From: JBBPYA01 sp038200385
GTDB lineage: Bacteria; Actinomycetota; Actinomycetes; Mycobacteriales; Geodermatophilaceae
DNA length: 12,924 bases
Assembly (NCBI GenBank): GCA_038200385.1
Contig: JBBPYA010000116.1
Coordinates: forward strand, 1 to 12,924
Reading direction: 5' to 3'
Part shown: positions 1 to 7,253 of the stretch, piece after piece
Numbering within the stretch: the first letter of the stretch is position 1
How the letters are laid out: the number at the start of each line of letters is the position of its first letter
The notes under the pieces: generated by a model
What the model saw: the letters and a program-made list of their open reading frames with translations, nothing else
Databases searched by the model: none
Told to the model about the DNA's origin: nothing
Program-made: the position numbers and the translations under genes

Positions 1-914
1 CGACCTCGGTCACGGCGGCCTTCGCCAACACCGCCGGGCAGGCCGTGACCGGCCGCTCCACCCAGGCCAGCGTGGACGCCGTCGCCCGCACCGGTCGATC
101 CGACGGCGCCGCGCGGACCGCCGCCGTCGCCGTCAGCAGCGTGGACGGCGCCGCCCTGGGTGCCGCGGCAGCGGCAAAGGCGCGCGCGGGGCTGGAGCAG
201 GTGGATCTCCCGCCGGGCCGCTACGAGGTCGTCCTCGAACCGGGTGCGGTCAGCGATCTGGTCTCCGGACTGCTGTGGCAAGGACTCAACGGCAAGGCGG
301 TCGCCGAGGGACGATCCTTTGCCGCCCTCGGGCAGCAGCAGTTCGACGCCGCCGTCTCGCTGTGGGACGACAGCACCGACCGGCAGGCCACCGGGCTGCC
401 CTTCGACGCGGAGGGGACTCCCCGTAACCGGGTCGACCTGGTGACCGGGGGGGTCGTCACCGCGATCCCGCACGACCGGCGGACGGCCGCGATGTGCGGA
501 TCCGTCACGACGGGGCACGCGGTGCCGGGCGGCGAGCGCTGGGGCGCGCTGCCCGCCGACGTCCGGATGGCCGCCGGCGGGGCGGACGACCTGGTCGCGG
601 GCGTGGAACGCGGGTTGCTGGTGAGCGACTTCTGGTACACCCGGGCGCTGGACCCCAAGACCCTGGTCTACACCGGGCTTACCCGCAACGGGGTCTGGCT
701 CATCGAGGATGGCCGGCTGGGTCCGGCGGTGAGCACGCTGCGCTTCACCCAGTCCTACGTCGGCGCGCTCGGTCCGGGTGCGGTCCTCGGGGTGTCGCGG
801 GACCTGCTCAGCGTGCCCGCGGGACTCGCCCCGATGGCCGGCAGCACGGGAAGTCTGCACGTGCCCTCGCTACGACTGGCGTCCTGGAACATCACCGGCG
901 GCGCCGCCGGCTGA
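1..914 (+). CDS. TldD/PmbA (TldE-like) metalloprotease-family protein, C-terminal part
   Basis: The reading frame is open from the first full codon at position 3 to TGA at 912-914, so the gene starts upstream of the window; about 303 residues are visible. I recognise the C-terminal domain of the TldD/PmbA family from the stretches LEPGAVSDLVSGLLWQGLNG, STDRQATGLPFDAEGTPRNR, GVERGLLVSDFWYTRALDP, GLTRNGVWLIEDGRLGP and LRFTQSYVGALGPGAVLGV, ending in WNITGGAAG. No HExxxH zinc site is seen, which fits the TldE/PmbA partner rather than the catalytic TldD subunit; in TldD that site lies in a region that could also be upstream of the window. In known systems TldD and TldE form a heteromeric protease that trims peptides and unfolded protein. 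A tldD gene just upstream is expected but not visible. The last 45 bp overlap the 3' end of the opposing Nudix gene. Family assignment is confident; the TldE subtype is less so. Confidence 0.9.
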   Translation, partial: TSVTAAFANTAGQAVTGRSTQASVDAVARTGRSDGAARTAAVAVSSVDGAALGAAAAAKARAGLEQVDLPPGRYEVVLEPGAVSDLVSGLLWQGLNGKAVAEGRSFAALGQQQFDAAVSLWDDSTDRQATGLPFDAEGTPRNRVDLVTGGVVTAIPHDRRTAAMCGSVTTGHAVPGGERWGALPADVRMAAGGADDLVAGVERGLLVSDFWYTRALDPKTLVYTGLTRNGVWLIEDGRLGPAVSTLRFTQSYVGALGPGAVLGVSRDLLSVPAGLAPMAGSTGSLHVPSLRLASWNITGGAAG

Positions 915-1307
915 CCGTCCGGTCAGCGACGGCTCGAGCAGCGTGAGAAGTGGGCGGTCCGGCGCCAACCACGGCAATGCCCGGAGTTCGGCGGCAGCCA
1001 CCCACCGCAACTCCAGATGCTCGCTCACGGTCGGGACCCCGGAGCAGATCCTGGCCGTCCAGAGCCGCAGCAGACGTCCGCCGGGGATCGGCACCGCCGC
1101 GATCAGCTGCCCCGGCCGCACCACGATACCGAGTTCCTCGCGGCACTCGCGCACGAGAGCGGCCTGCTCGCTCTCCCCGTCCTCAACCTTGCCGCCGGGG
1201 AACTCCCACTGCCCGGCCAGCTCCGGCGGTGCCGCCCGCTGCGCCGCCAGCACCCGGCCGGTCCCGTCCAGGATGGCCGCCGCGACGACGAGCCGGACAC
1301 CGGACAC
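870..1307 (-). CDS. MutT-type Nudix hydrolase ((deoxy)NTP pyrophosphohydrolase)
   Basis: This is a 145-residue protein, close to the usual size of MutT-like enzymes. The start is GTG at 1307-1305, the only ATG/GTG/TTG start just upstream of the conserved domain, preceded by AGGG about 8 nt away. The Nudix box occupies residues 39-61: G39, E45, then REcREELG at 53-60, matching GX5EX7REUXEEXGU, so E54, E57 and E58 are the likely metal ligands. The preceding QWEFPGGK (33-40) is typical of the MutT/8-oxo-dGTP diphosphatase group. A sanitising role on oxidised nucleotides, hydrolysing dNTP to dNMP and pyrophosphate, is likely but the exact substrate cannot be read from sequence. It diverges from the pterin dehydratase gene and converges on the TldE-like gene, overlapping its last 45 bp. 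The last 15 or so residues look like a poorly conserved tail. A longer ORF continues upstream of the GTG but shows no conserved sequence. Confidence 0.88.
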   Translation of the reverse strand: MSGVRLVVAAAILDGTGRVLAAQRAAPPELAGQWEFPGGKVEDGESEQAALVRECREELGIVVRPGQLIAAVPIPGGRLLRLWTARICSGVPTVSEHLELRWVAAAELRALPWLAPDRPLLTLLEPSLTGRSAGGAAGDVPGRQS

Positions 1308-1385
1308 CAGCTCTACCCTGCCAGACTCGACCCCGCAGGGTTCCGCCCGACGGGACCACGACGCCCACCCGAGGGGGGCCGCACG
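1308..1385. promoter_or_regulatory. Short divergent intergenic region, Nudix / pterin dehydratase
   Basis: This 78-bp gap separates two divergent starts, so it must carry or abut promoters for both genes. It contains the GAGGGGGG Shine-Dalgarno at about 1371-1378 that fixes the ATG at 1386, and on the other strand an AGGG before the GTG at 1307. A TACCCT at 1314-1319 fits the loose actinobacterial -10 pattern TAnnnT on the plus strand, but I see no convincing -35. The call rests mainly on gene arrangement. Confidence 0.4.
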
Positions 1386-1724
1386 ATGGCGCAACTGCGT
1401 AGTGAGGACGAGATCCGGGCCGCGCTCGTCGACCTGGACGGCTGGGACGGGGACACCACCGCGATCCGGCGTACTGCCGTGTTGCCGAGCTTCGCCGCGG
1501 CCATCGAGGTGGTGCGCCGGGTTGCCGAGGAGGCCGAGCGGGCCGACCACCACCCCGACATCGACATCCGGTGGCGCAGCCTGCACTTCCAGTGCTCCAC
1601 CCACTCGGACAACGGAGTCACGGACAAGGACCTCGCGCTGGCCGGCCGGATCGACGCGATCGTCACCGCCGTCGGCGGCGACCTGGACGGTGACACGGGC
1701 CGGACGCCTACCGGCGATGCCTGA
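1386..1724 (+). CDS. 4a-hydroxytetrahydrobiopterin (pterin-4-alpha-carbinolamine) dehydratase
   Basis: A 112-residue protein of normal length for the PCD/PhhB family. The ATG at 1386 is chosen because GAGGGGGG lies about 8 nt upstream and the conserved sequence begins right after it; the frame is open further upstream without conserved content. The signature is ADHHPDIDIRWRSLHFQC followed by STHSDNGVTDKDLALAGRID. H55, H56 and H73 correspond to the catalytic histidines of the family. The enzyme dehydrates 4a-hydroxytetrahydropterin to quinonoid dihydropterin in the cytosol, normally supporting an aromatic amino acid hydroxylase, although many actinobacteria keep the gene without an obvious hydroxylase next to it. 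It lies 36 bp upstream of the tmsA-like gene on the same strand and may be co-transcribed with it. The family call is firm; the physiological pathway here is unknown. Confidence 0.92.
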   Translation: MAQLRSEDEIRAALVDLDGWDGDTTAIRRTAVLPSFAAAIEVVRRVAEEAERADHHPDIDIRWRSLHFQCSTHSDNGVTDKDLALAGRIDAIVTAVGGDLDGDTGRTPTGDA

Positions 1725-1760
1725 GCGTTGGGCCATGATGGACCGGAGGGGGGCGCTGTG

Positions 1761-3128
1761 ATGGCCGACGTCGGGCGGCACCGTTACGACCAGTCCGTGG
1801 CTCGGCTCCGGGCGTCGTACGCCGCGATCCCCCCGGGCGCCCCGGTGCGGTTGGCCAAGCGCACGTCCAACCTCTTCCGGGCCCGCGCCCGGGCGGCGCA
1901 CGGACTGGATGTCTCAGGACTGTCGGGCCTGCTGTCGGTCGATCCGGCGGCCCGAACCGCCGACGTGCTCGGTATGACCACGTACGAGGCTCTCGTCGAC
2001 GCCACGCTGCCCTACGGTCTGATGCCGCTCGTGGTCCCGCAGCTGAAGACCATCACCCTCGGCGGCGCCGTGACCGGACTCGGGATCGAGTCGACGTCGT
2101 TCCGCAACGGCACACCGCACGAGTCGGTCCTGGAGATGGACGTCCTCACCGGGGACGGACGGCTTGTCACCGCGCGGCCGGACAACGAGCACGCCGAGCT
2201 GTTCTTCGGGTTCCCCAACTCCTACGGCACCCTCGGCTACGCGCTGCGGCTGCAGATCGAACTGGAACCGGTCCGCCCGTACGTCCGGCTGCGGCACGTG
2301 CGCTTCGGCAGTGCTCCTGACGCGCTGGCCGCGCTCGCCGCGATCTGCGCCGGGCGCAGCCACGAAGGGGAGCCGGTGGACTTCCTGGACGGCACCGTGT
2401 TCACCCCCGGCGAGGTGTATCTCACACTGGGAACGTTCGCCGACGCCGCCCCCGACGTCAGCGACTACACCGGCCGGCACATCTACTACCGGTCCCTGCA
2501 GCAGCGTCGGGAGGATCACCTCACCGTGCGGGACTACCTGTGGCGGTGGGACACCGACTGGTTCTGGTGCTCACGCGCCTTCGGGGTACAGAATCCGCGG
2601 GTGCGTCGGCTGGTGCCGTCCCGCCTGCTGCGCTCGGACACCTACTGGCGACTGATCGCCCTGGAGCAGCGCTTCGGCATCGTCGGGCGGATCGATCGCG
2701 CACGGGGACGGGCACCGGAGGAACGCGTCGTGCAGGACATCGAGGTCCCGGTGGAGCGCGCCGCGGAGTTCCTGGAGTTCCTGCACCGTGACACCGGCAT
2801 CGCGCCGGTCTGGCTGTGCCCACTGCAGCAGCGGGACGCGCGGACCTGGGACCTGTACGAGCTGGATCCGGACACGCTGTACGTCAACATCGGCTTCTGG
2901 TCCACTGTCGCGCTGCGCCCCGGCGAGGCCGACGGCATCCACAACCGACGGATCGAGGAGGAGGTCACCCGGCTGGGCGGACGCAAGTCCCTGTACTCCA
3001 CGGCCTACTACCCGGAGGCGGAGTTCTGGGCGACCTACAACGGGGAGTCCTACCGCAAGCTCAAGCAACGCTACGACCCGGACGGCCGGCTGCTCGATCT
3101 GTACGGCAAGACCGTCCGGGCCCGGTAG
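1761..3128 (+). CDS. tmsA: FAD-dependent oxidoreductase, TmsA/BfaA-like 10-methylene fatty-acyl reductase
   Basis: A 455-residue protein of the VAO/PCMH flavoprotein fold, related to DprE1 and DHCR24-type reductases. The start is ATG 1761, with GGAGGGGGG about 7 nt upstream; GTG 1758 is an equally spaced alternative. The FAD-binding domain shows PQLKTITLGGAVTGLGIES (residues 93-111), SFRNGTPHESVLEMDVLTGD (113-132) and FFGFPNSYGTLGYALRLQIE (148-167), typical ADP/isoalloxazine-contacting segments. The C-terminal half carries the cap/substrate domain. No signal peptide or membrane span is seen. The gene is followed after 16 bp by a cyclopropane-synthase-like methyltransferase, the arrangement known for bfaAB/tmsAB, where this protein reduces the 10-methylene chain formed by the partner to 10-methylstearate (tuberculostearate), probably with NADPH. 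The specific function depends on this neighbourhood; alone it would be only an FAD-binding oxidoreductase. Confidence 0.82.
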   Translation: MADVGRHRYDQSVARLRASYAAIPPGAPVRLAKRTSNLFRARARAAHGLDVSGLSGLLSVDPAARTADVLGMTTYEALVDATLPYGLMPLVVPQLKTITLGGAVTGLGIESTSFRNGTPHESVLEMDVLTGDGRLVTARPDNEHAELFFGFPNSYGTLGYALRLQIELEPVRPYVRLRHVRFGSAPDALAALAAICAGRSHEGEPVDFLDGTVFTPGEVYLTLGTFADAAPDVSDYTGRHIYYRSLQQRREDHLTVRDYLWRWDTDWFWCSRAFGVQNPRVRRLVPSRLLRSDTYWRLIALEQRFGIVGRIDRARGRAPEERVVQDIEVPVERAAEFLEFLHRDTGIAPVWLCPLQQRDARTWDLYELDPDTLYVNIGFWSTVALRPGEADGIHNRRIEEEVTRLGGRKSLYSTAYYPEAEFWATYNGESYRKLKQRYDPDGRLLDLYGKTVRAR

Positions 3129-3144
3129 CAGGAGGGGATCACAC

Positions 3145-4380
3145 GTGACTACGCAGCGACCCGTCGCCGAGGTGCTCCGAACCGCCCTGGGTGACCTGCC
3201 CGTCGGCATCGACGCCTTCGACGGCAGCAGCTCGGGACCCGACGACGTGGGCGTCCGGATCGGGGTCCGCTCCCGCCGGGCGCTGAACTACCTGGTCACC
3301 TCACCGCAGGAACTCGGGTTGGCCCGGGCCTACGTGGCCGGCGACATCGAGGTCACCGGCAGCCTGTACGACGGGCTGGCCGCGCTGACCGGCACCACCG
3401 TTGCCGAACTCACCGTGGCCGAGCGACTGGCGGTCCTGCGGGGCCTCGGACTCGGAACGTTGCGCCCGCAGGCGCCGCCGCCGGAGGAGGTCCGGCTGCG
3501 CGGGTGGCGGCACTCCCGGCACCGCGACCGCAGCGCGATCTCGCACCACTACGACGTGTCCAACACGTTCTACGAGATCGTCCTGGGCGGGTCGATGACC
3601 TACACCTGCGCGGTGTTCCCGACGGCTGCGGCAACCCTGGAGCAGGCCCAGGAGGCCAAGCACGACCTGGTCTGCCGCAAGCTCGGGCTGCGCCCCGGGA
3701 TGCGACTGCTCGACGTCGGCTGCGGCTGGGGCGGCATGGTGCTGCACGCCGCCGCCCACTACGGCGTGCACGCCCTCGGGGTGACGCTGTCCCGCCAGCA
3801 GGCCGAGTTCGCGCAGAAGCGGATCGCCCAGGAGGGGTTGGCCGACCTCGCCGAGGTCCGTCACCTGGACTACCGGGACACCCCGGAGGACAGCTTCGAC
3901 GCGGTCAGCTCGATCGGGCTCACCGAGCACATCGGCGAGCGGGAGATCCCGGCGTACTTCGCCCGGCTCTACGCCCGGCTCCGCCCGCAGGGGCGGCTGC
4001 TCAACCACTGCATCACCCGCCCGACGACCACCCAGCCGGCCAAGGCCAGCGGCTTCATCGCCCGCTACGTCTTCCCCGACGGGGAGCTGATGGGGGTCGG
4101 CCACCTGGCGTCGGTGATGCAGAACACCGGCTTCGAGCTGCGGCACGTGGAGGACCTGCGCGAGCACTACGCGCTCACCCTGACCCAGTGGTGCGACAAC
4201 CTCGAGGCGGACTGGGACGCCGCGGTCGCGGAGGTCGGGCTGGCCCGGGCCCGGATCTGGCTGCTGTACATGACGGGGTCTCGGCTCGGCTTCGAGCGCA
4301 ACCACATCCAGCTGCACCAGGTGCTCGGGGAGAAGAGCATCGACGGCGAGGGGGGCTTTCCACTGCGGCCGCAGTGGTAG
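3145..4380 (+). CDS. tmsB: SAM-dependent fatty-acyl phospholipid methyltransferase, TmsB/BfaB-like (CFA synthase family)
   Basis: A 411-residue protein of the cyclopropane-fatty-acyl-phospholipid synthase family. Start GTG 3145 follows GGAGGGG (3131-3137) by 7 nt; the frame is open upstream but inside tmsA and without conserved sequence. An N-terminal accessory domain (about 1-115) is followed by the methyltransferase: HHYDVSNTFYEIVLGGSMTY (134-153) with C155, SAM motif I LLDVGCGWGG (188-197), LTEHIGEREIPAYFARLYAR (259-278), NHCITRP (287-293), FIARYVFPDGEL (304-315) and HYALTLTQWCDNL (341-353). C155, E261, H288 and Y342 appear to match the active-site/bicarbonate residues of E. coli CFA synthase. 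The known TmsB reaction moves a C1 unit from SAM to C10 of an oleoyl chain, giving a 10-methylene product that the adjacent TmsA reduces. The gene ends within a palindrome at a convergent junction; no third tmsC gene follows. A plain cyclopropane synthase is the alternative. Confidence 0.87.
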   Translation: MTTQRPVAEVLRTALGDLPVGIDAFDGSSSGPDDVGVRIGVRSRRALNYLVTSPQELGLARAYVAGDIEVTGSLYDGLAALTGTTVAELTVAERLAVLRGLGLGTLRPQAPPPEEVRLRGWRHSRHRDRSAISHHYDVSNTFYEIVLGGSMTYTCAVFPTAAATLEQAQEAKHDLVCRKLGLRPGMRLLDVGCGWGGMVLHAAAHYGVHALGVTLSRQQAEFAQKRIAQEGLADLAEVRHLDYRDTPEDSFDAVSSIGLTEHIGEREIPAYFARLYARLRPQGRLLNHCITRPTTTQPAKASGFIARYVFPDGELMGVGHLASVMQNTGFELRHVEDLREHYALTLTQWCDNLEADWDAAVAEVGLARARIWLLYMTGSRLGFERNHIQLHQVLGEKSIDGEGGFPLRPQW

Positions 4381-4390
4381 CCCGTGCGGG
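4360..4390. terminator. Tandem palindromes at a convergent gene junction, possible bidirectional terminator
   Basis: CCACTGCGGCCGCAGTGG at 4360-4377 is a perfect 18-bp inverted repeat covering the last codons of tmsB, directly before its TAG. Three bases later CCCGTGCGGG (4381-4390) forms a second small hairpin (4-bp stem, 2-nt loop) that abuts the stop codon of the opposing DUF1501 gene at 4391. No U-tract follows in either direction, so this is not a classical intrinsic terminator, but G/C-rich hairpins without U-tracts are commonly proposed as terminators in actinobacteria. Its position between convergent genes supports the reading. Confidence 0.5.
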
Positions 4391-5683
4391 TCAGCGCATG
4401 ATCCCCAGCGGGGCCACCCGGTAGTTCGGGAACACCGTGGTCAGGTCACCCAGGTTCAGCGTCTTCTGGGCCGCCTCACCGAGCACGTCCCGGTAGTCGT
4501 TGACGGTCTGCACGTCGCCGTGGTCCAACGTGGCCAGCCCGGGCCATTTGCCGAAGACGCTGCCGCCGTTGACCATTCCGCCCATCACCATCATCAGACC
4601 GCCGTGCCCGTGGTCGGTCCCGCCGCCGCTGTTCACCTCCAGCCGTCGACCGAACTCCGACATCGTCACGACCGTCACGTCGCCCAGCCGGGAGCCCAGG
4701 TCGACCGAAAAGGCGTACAGCGACTTGCTGATGTCGGCCAGGTGGCTGGTCATCGCGCCGGCGTCGACGGTGCCCGCCGCGCTGTGCAGGTCCCAGCCGC
4801 CGACGTCGACCGTGGCCACCCGGAGCCCGGCGTTGGCCTTGACCAACCGCGCGATGTCGGCGAGCGCGGACCCGAACGAGTCGGAGGCGTACCGCGCCCC
4901 GGGGGCGGGTGCGGGCGGCGTGGCCTGGAGCGGGACGGCGTCGGCCACGGCCTGCACGGTGGTCGCCATCAGACCCTCGATGGGGTTGTCCAGCCCGGTG
5001 TACAGCGCGCTGAGCGCGTCGGAGATCTTGGGTGAGGGGTTGTCGAACTTCAACGAGGAGATCCCGGTCATGGCCACCGCCCCGACGGCTCCCCGCAACG
5101 AGGCGGGCACCGACGGACCCTCGGCGACCGCGCGGAACGTCGTCCCGGGCCCATCGACCTCCAACACGCGCTCCAGCCAGCCGGTGCCGGCTGCGGAGTT
5201 GTCGTCGGCGCGCTCGATCTGGGCCTGGCACGCGAAGTGGTCGCGGTTGGCGTCGAGCGCCCCCACCGCGTGCACGAACGCCAGCTGCCGGGAGTTCCAC
5301 AGGGACTGCAGCGGGGCACAGGACGGGTGCAGACCGAACCGACTGTCCAACGGGAGCAGCGTCGACTCCGGGATCGCGATCCGTCCCCGGTTCTGCTGGT
5401 AGATCGGGTCAACCGGCACGACCGTGGCCACGCCGTCCAGGCCGCCACGGAGGAAGACCGAGACCAGGGTCTTGCCCGAGCCGGTTCCCGGTGCGGCAAA
5501 AGCGTGCCGGGTCGTCACCAGTTGCGAGCCCAGGGACGCGGCGACGACCATGCCCGACCCGGCGAGGAAGGACCGGCGGGTGAAGCCACGATCCCAGAGC
5601 CGGCGCTGCCGTTCCAGATCGCCGGTGACCCGGTCCGCCTCGGCCAGCAGCCTCGGCACCCCCGCGGCCGGAGCGGCCGTCAC
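4391..5683 (-). CDS. DUF1501 family protein with twin-arginine signal peptide
   Basis: A 430-residue protein. The start is GTG at 5683-5681, whose GTGA overlaps the TGA of the upstream DUF1800 gene, so translation is probably coupled; no strong separate Shine-Dalgarno is visible. A long n-region leads to the Tat motif TRRSFLAG (35-42), a hydrophobic stretch to about 56, and a likely cleavage site at HAFA-AP (about 63). Conserved DUF1501 motifs follow in order: VFLRGGLDGVATVVP (76-90), SRFGLHP (114-120), GGWDLHS (295-301), TMSEFGRR (340-347), GGGTDHGHGG (353-362) and NDYRDVLGE (395-403). To my knowledge the family belongs to the alkaline-phosphatase/sulfatase-like superfamily, and the Asp/His-rich DLH and TDHGHGG motifs could bind metal, but no activity is established. 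Tat use implies folding, perhaps with a metal, in the cytoplasm before export. DUF1501 and DUF1800 genes are paired in many bacteria. Confidence 0.92.
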   Translation of the reverse strand: MTAAPAAGVPRLLAEADRVTGDLERQRRLWDRGFTRRSFLAGSGMVVAASLGSQLVTTRHAFAAPGTGSGKTLVSVFLRGGLDGVATVVPVDPIYQQNRGRIAIPESTLLPLDSRFGLHPSCAPLQSLWNSRQLAFVHAVGALDANRDHFACQAQIERADDNSAAGTGWLERVLEVDGPGTTFRAVAEGPSVPASLRGAVGAVAMTGISSLKFDNPSPKISDALSALYTGLDNPIEGLMATTVQAVADAVPLQATPPAPAPGARYASDSFGSALADIARLVKANAGLRVATVDVGGWDLHSAAGTVDAGAMTSHLADISKSLYAFSVDLGSRLGDVTVVTMSEFGRRLEVNSGGGTDHGHGGLMMVMGGMVNGGSVFGKWPGLATLDHGDVQTVNDYRDVLGEAAQKTLNLGDLTTVFPNYRVAPLGIMR

Positions 5684-7146
5684 CGCAGCACCCGGTAGGC
5701 GGAATCCAGGACGAGTTCGGTCAGGTCGGCCAGCCACTGGTCCACGGTCCTCTGGTCGTAGGCGCCGGACTCGGACAGTCCGGCATAGTTCAGCAGCGCG
5801 GTGCGGTGGTCGTCGCGGAACACCTGACCGGTGACGGAAGTCGTGAGCCGGTCGATCATGTCCCCGTACGTCGCCATCGCCGGTCCGGCCAGGAACGTCG
5901 ACACGTCCGGGCGGGCCATCCCCCGGGGGTAGCCGCGGACCATGTTGCGGCGCAGGTTGCACAGCGCGAGCGTGGTGCCGACCGACCGCCATCCCTCGGC
6001 GACGTCGGGATACCCCGTCGGCGGGAAGCAGCCCAGCGGCGGTTGGCCCATCCGGGTGGCGTCGGAGACGAGATTGCCGAACTCCTTGACCGAGTTCGCC
6101 GCCGGGGGTTGCACCCCGAGGATCCGCATCGTCGCGGCGATGTCCTCCAGTGGCCGGCGGGTCTTCTGCCCGACCGAGGAGGCGAAGGCTGCGGAGTTGA
6201 ACAGCTCCTGCAGCATCGGCACGATCTGGGTCCCCGAGTCCAGGTACGCCCCGGCCATCGAGTCGATCAGGGACTGCGGCGGGGCATCGCTGACGAATCG
6301 GGTGGCCAGTTTCAGCGCCAGGTGCGCCGCGGTGCTCGCGTGCCGGGCGAGGTAGCGCAGGTAGCCGTCGCTGGTCGACATCCCCGCGTTGGCCGAGGAG
6401 TTGGCCGAGGACCACCCCATCACGCTCACCGGCCCCACGTGATGGATGCCCGGCTTGTACTGGAAGGCCCCGTGGCCGTCGGTCGAGCGCCCGGTGAGGA
6501 CCAGCGCACTGCTGCGTACGTCGTCCTCGGTGTACCCGGCGTCCGAGCCGACGGTGTGCAACTGCATGATCTCGCGGCCGTAGTTCTCGTTCGGGTCGTC
6601 GCCCTCGGACTCGGCGTTGTTCAGGTAGGTCATCATGGCCGCGCTCTTCGCGCTGGCCAGCAACATGTCCTCGAACCGGCCCAGCGCGTTGGGTCGGATC
6701 ACCGTGCGCTCGTCGATCGGCTTGCTGGTGTACGACGACGGGTGCGGAGCGACGATGTTGAAGTGATTGGACCAGAAGTCGACCATCACCTCGAAGAGCT
6801 GACGTCGACTGAAGATCTGCCGCGCCACGGTGGCCTGGATCAGGTCGGTGGAGGCCTGCCGCGGCTTGGCCAGGCCGTTGAGCTGGGCCAGGGACGCGGT
6901 CAGGGTGGGCCACCGGGCCAGGATCGCCTCGCATGCGGAGTCGTCGATCCGGGCGGGGTTCAGCTGGTCGTCCAGCCAGCGGTCGGTGCCCTGCGCCCGC
7001 ACCTCGGCAAGCAGCGCCGCCGTCGGCCCGAACGTCGCCCGTCGGACCAGGTGCAGGACCGGATCGGGGGACAGCAGCCCGGCCTGGGCCCGGGGCTGCC
7101 CGCGCGTTCCCGAGCCGGCCACCCCTTGCGCGATGCCTGCCGTCAT
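5680..7146 (-). CDS. DUF1800 family protein
   Basis: A 488-residue protein starting at ATG 7146-7144, with GGGAG 6 nt upstream. DUF1800 features are HLVRRATFGPT near the N-terminus (32-42), VMVDFWSNHFNI (120-131), the very typical DPNENYGREIMQLHTVG (184-200), and a late PPTGYPDVAEGW segment. There is no signal peptide: the N-terminus (MTAGIAQGVAGSG) has no basic n-region with a hydrophobic core, and no membrane segment is visible. The biochemical function of the family is unknown. It is the first gene of a two-gene operon: its stop codon overlaps the GTG start of the Tat-exported DUF1501 protein. That arrangement suggests fixed stoichiometry and a complex; export of DUF1800 by riding on its partner is possible but inferred. 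It is transcribed divergently from the large secreted protein gene. Confidence 0.92.
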   Translation of the reverse strand: MTAGIAQGVAGSGTRGQPRAQAGLLSPDPVLHLVRRATFGPTAALLAEVRAQGTDRWLDDQLNPARIDDSACEAILARWPTLTASLAQLNGLAKPRQASTDLIQATVARQIFSRRQLFEVMVDFWSNHFNIVAPHPSSYTSKPIDERTVIRPNALGRFEDMLLASAKSAAMMTYLNNAESEGDDPNENYGREIMQLHTVGSDAGYTEDDVRSSALVLTGRSTDGHGAFQYKPGIHHVGPVSVMGWSSANSSANAGMSTSDGYLRYLARHASTAAHLALKLATRFVSDAPPQSLIDSMAGAYLDSGTQIVPMLQELFNSAAFASSVGQKTRRPLEDIAATMRILGVQPPAANSVKEFGNLVSDATRMGQPPLGCFPPTGYPDVAEGWRSVGTTLALCNLRRNMVRGYPRGMARPDVSTFLAGPAMATYGDMIDRLTTSVTGQVFRDDHRTALLNYAGLSESGAYDQRTVDQWLADLTELVLDSAYRVLR

Positions 7147-7182
7147 GCAGCACTCCCACTGTTCGATGGTTCCCCCCTGAGC

Positions 7183-7188
7183 AGCCTA
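7183..7188 (-). promoter_or_regulatory. Candidate -10 box for the DUF1800-DUF1501 operon
   Basis: Read on the minus strand this is TAGGCT, fitting the actinobacterial -10 pattern TAnnnT, about 37 bp before the ATG at 7146. A weak -35-like TTACGC lies 17 bp further upstream. It would give a short leader that includes the GGGAG ribosome site. Pattern match only. Confidence 0.35.
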
Positions 7189-7247
7189 ACCGCGCCCAAC
7201 ACGATGCGTAATCGAGTCACTACATCTTGTGACCGGATCGTTGTAAC

Positions 7248-7253
7248 TATAAG
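7248..7253 (+). promoter_or_regulatory. Candidate -10 box for the large secreted protein gene
   Basis: TATAAG matches the sigma-70 consensus TATAAT at five of six bases, in the most AT-rich part of the gap. A TCTTGT lies 17 bp upstream in the -35 position but is a weak match. The start would lie near 7260, giving a leader of about 90 nt that contains the GCTACGTAGC palindrome. The box lies between the arms of the TCACTAC/GTAGTGA inverted repeat and touches its right arm, so a bound regulator could block or control it. Confidence 0.4.

Noticed and set aside
1734..1739. CATGAT as a -10 promoter box just before tmsA
   Set aside because: It would place the transcript start at or inside the tmsA ribosome-binding site and has no -35; read-through from the dehydratase gene is simpler.
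2788..3144. Upstream extension of the methyltransferase frame
   Set aside because: It overlaps the tmsA 3' end out of frame and is low complexity; the GTG at 3145 has a strong GGAGGGG site.
5684..7159. Upstream extension of the DUF1501 frame to give a 922-residue protein
   Set aside because: The extra N-terminal part lies in another frame of the DUF1800 gene, and the Tat signal would be buried in the middle; the GTG at 5683 overlapping the DUF1800 stop is the sensible start.
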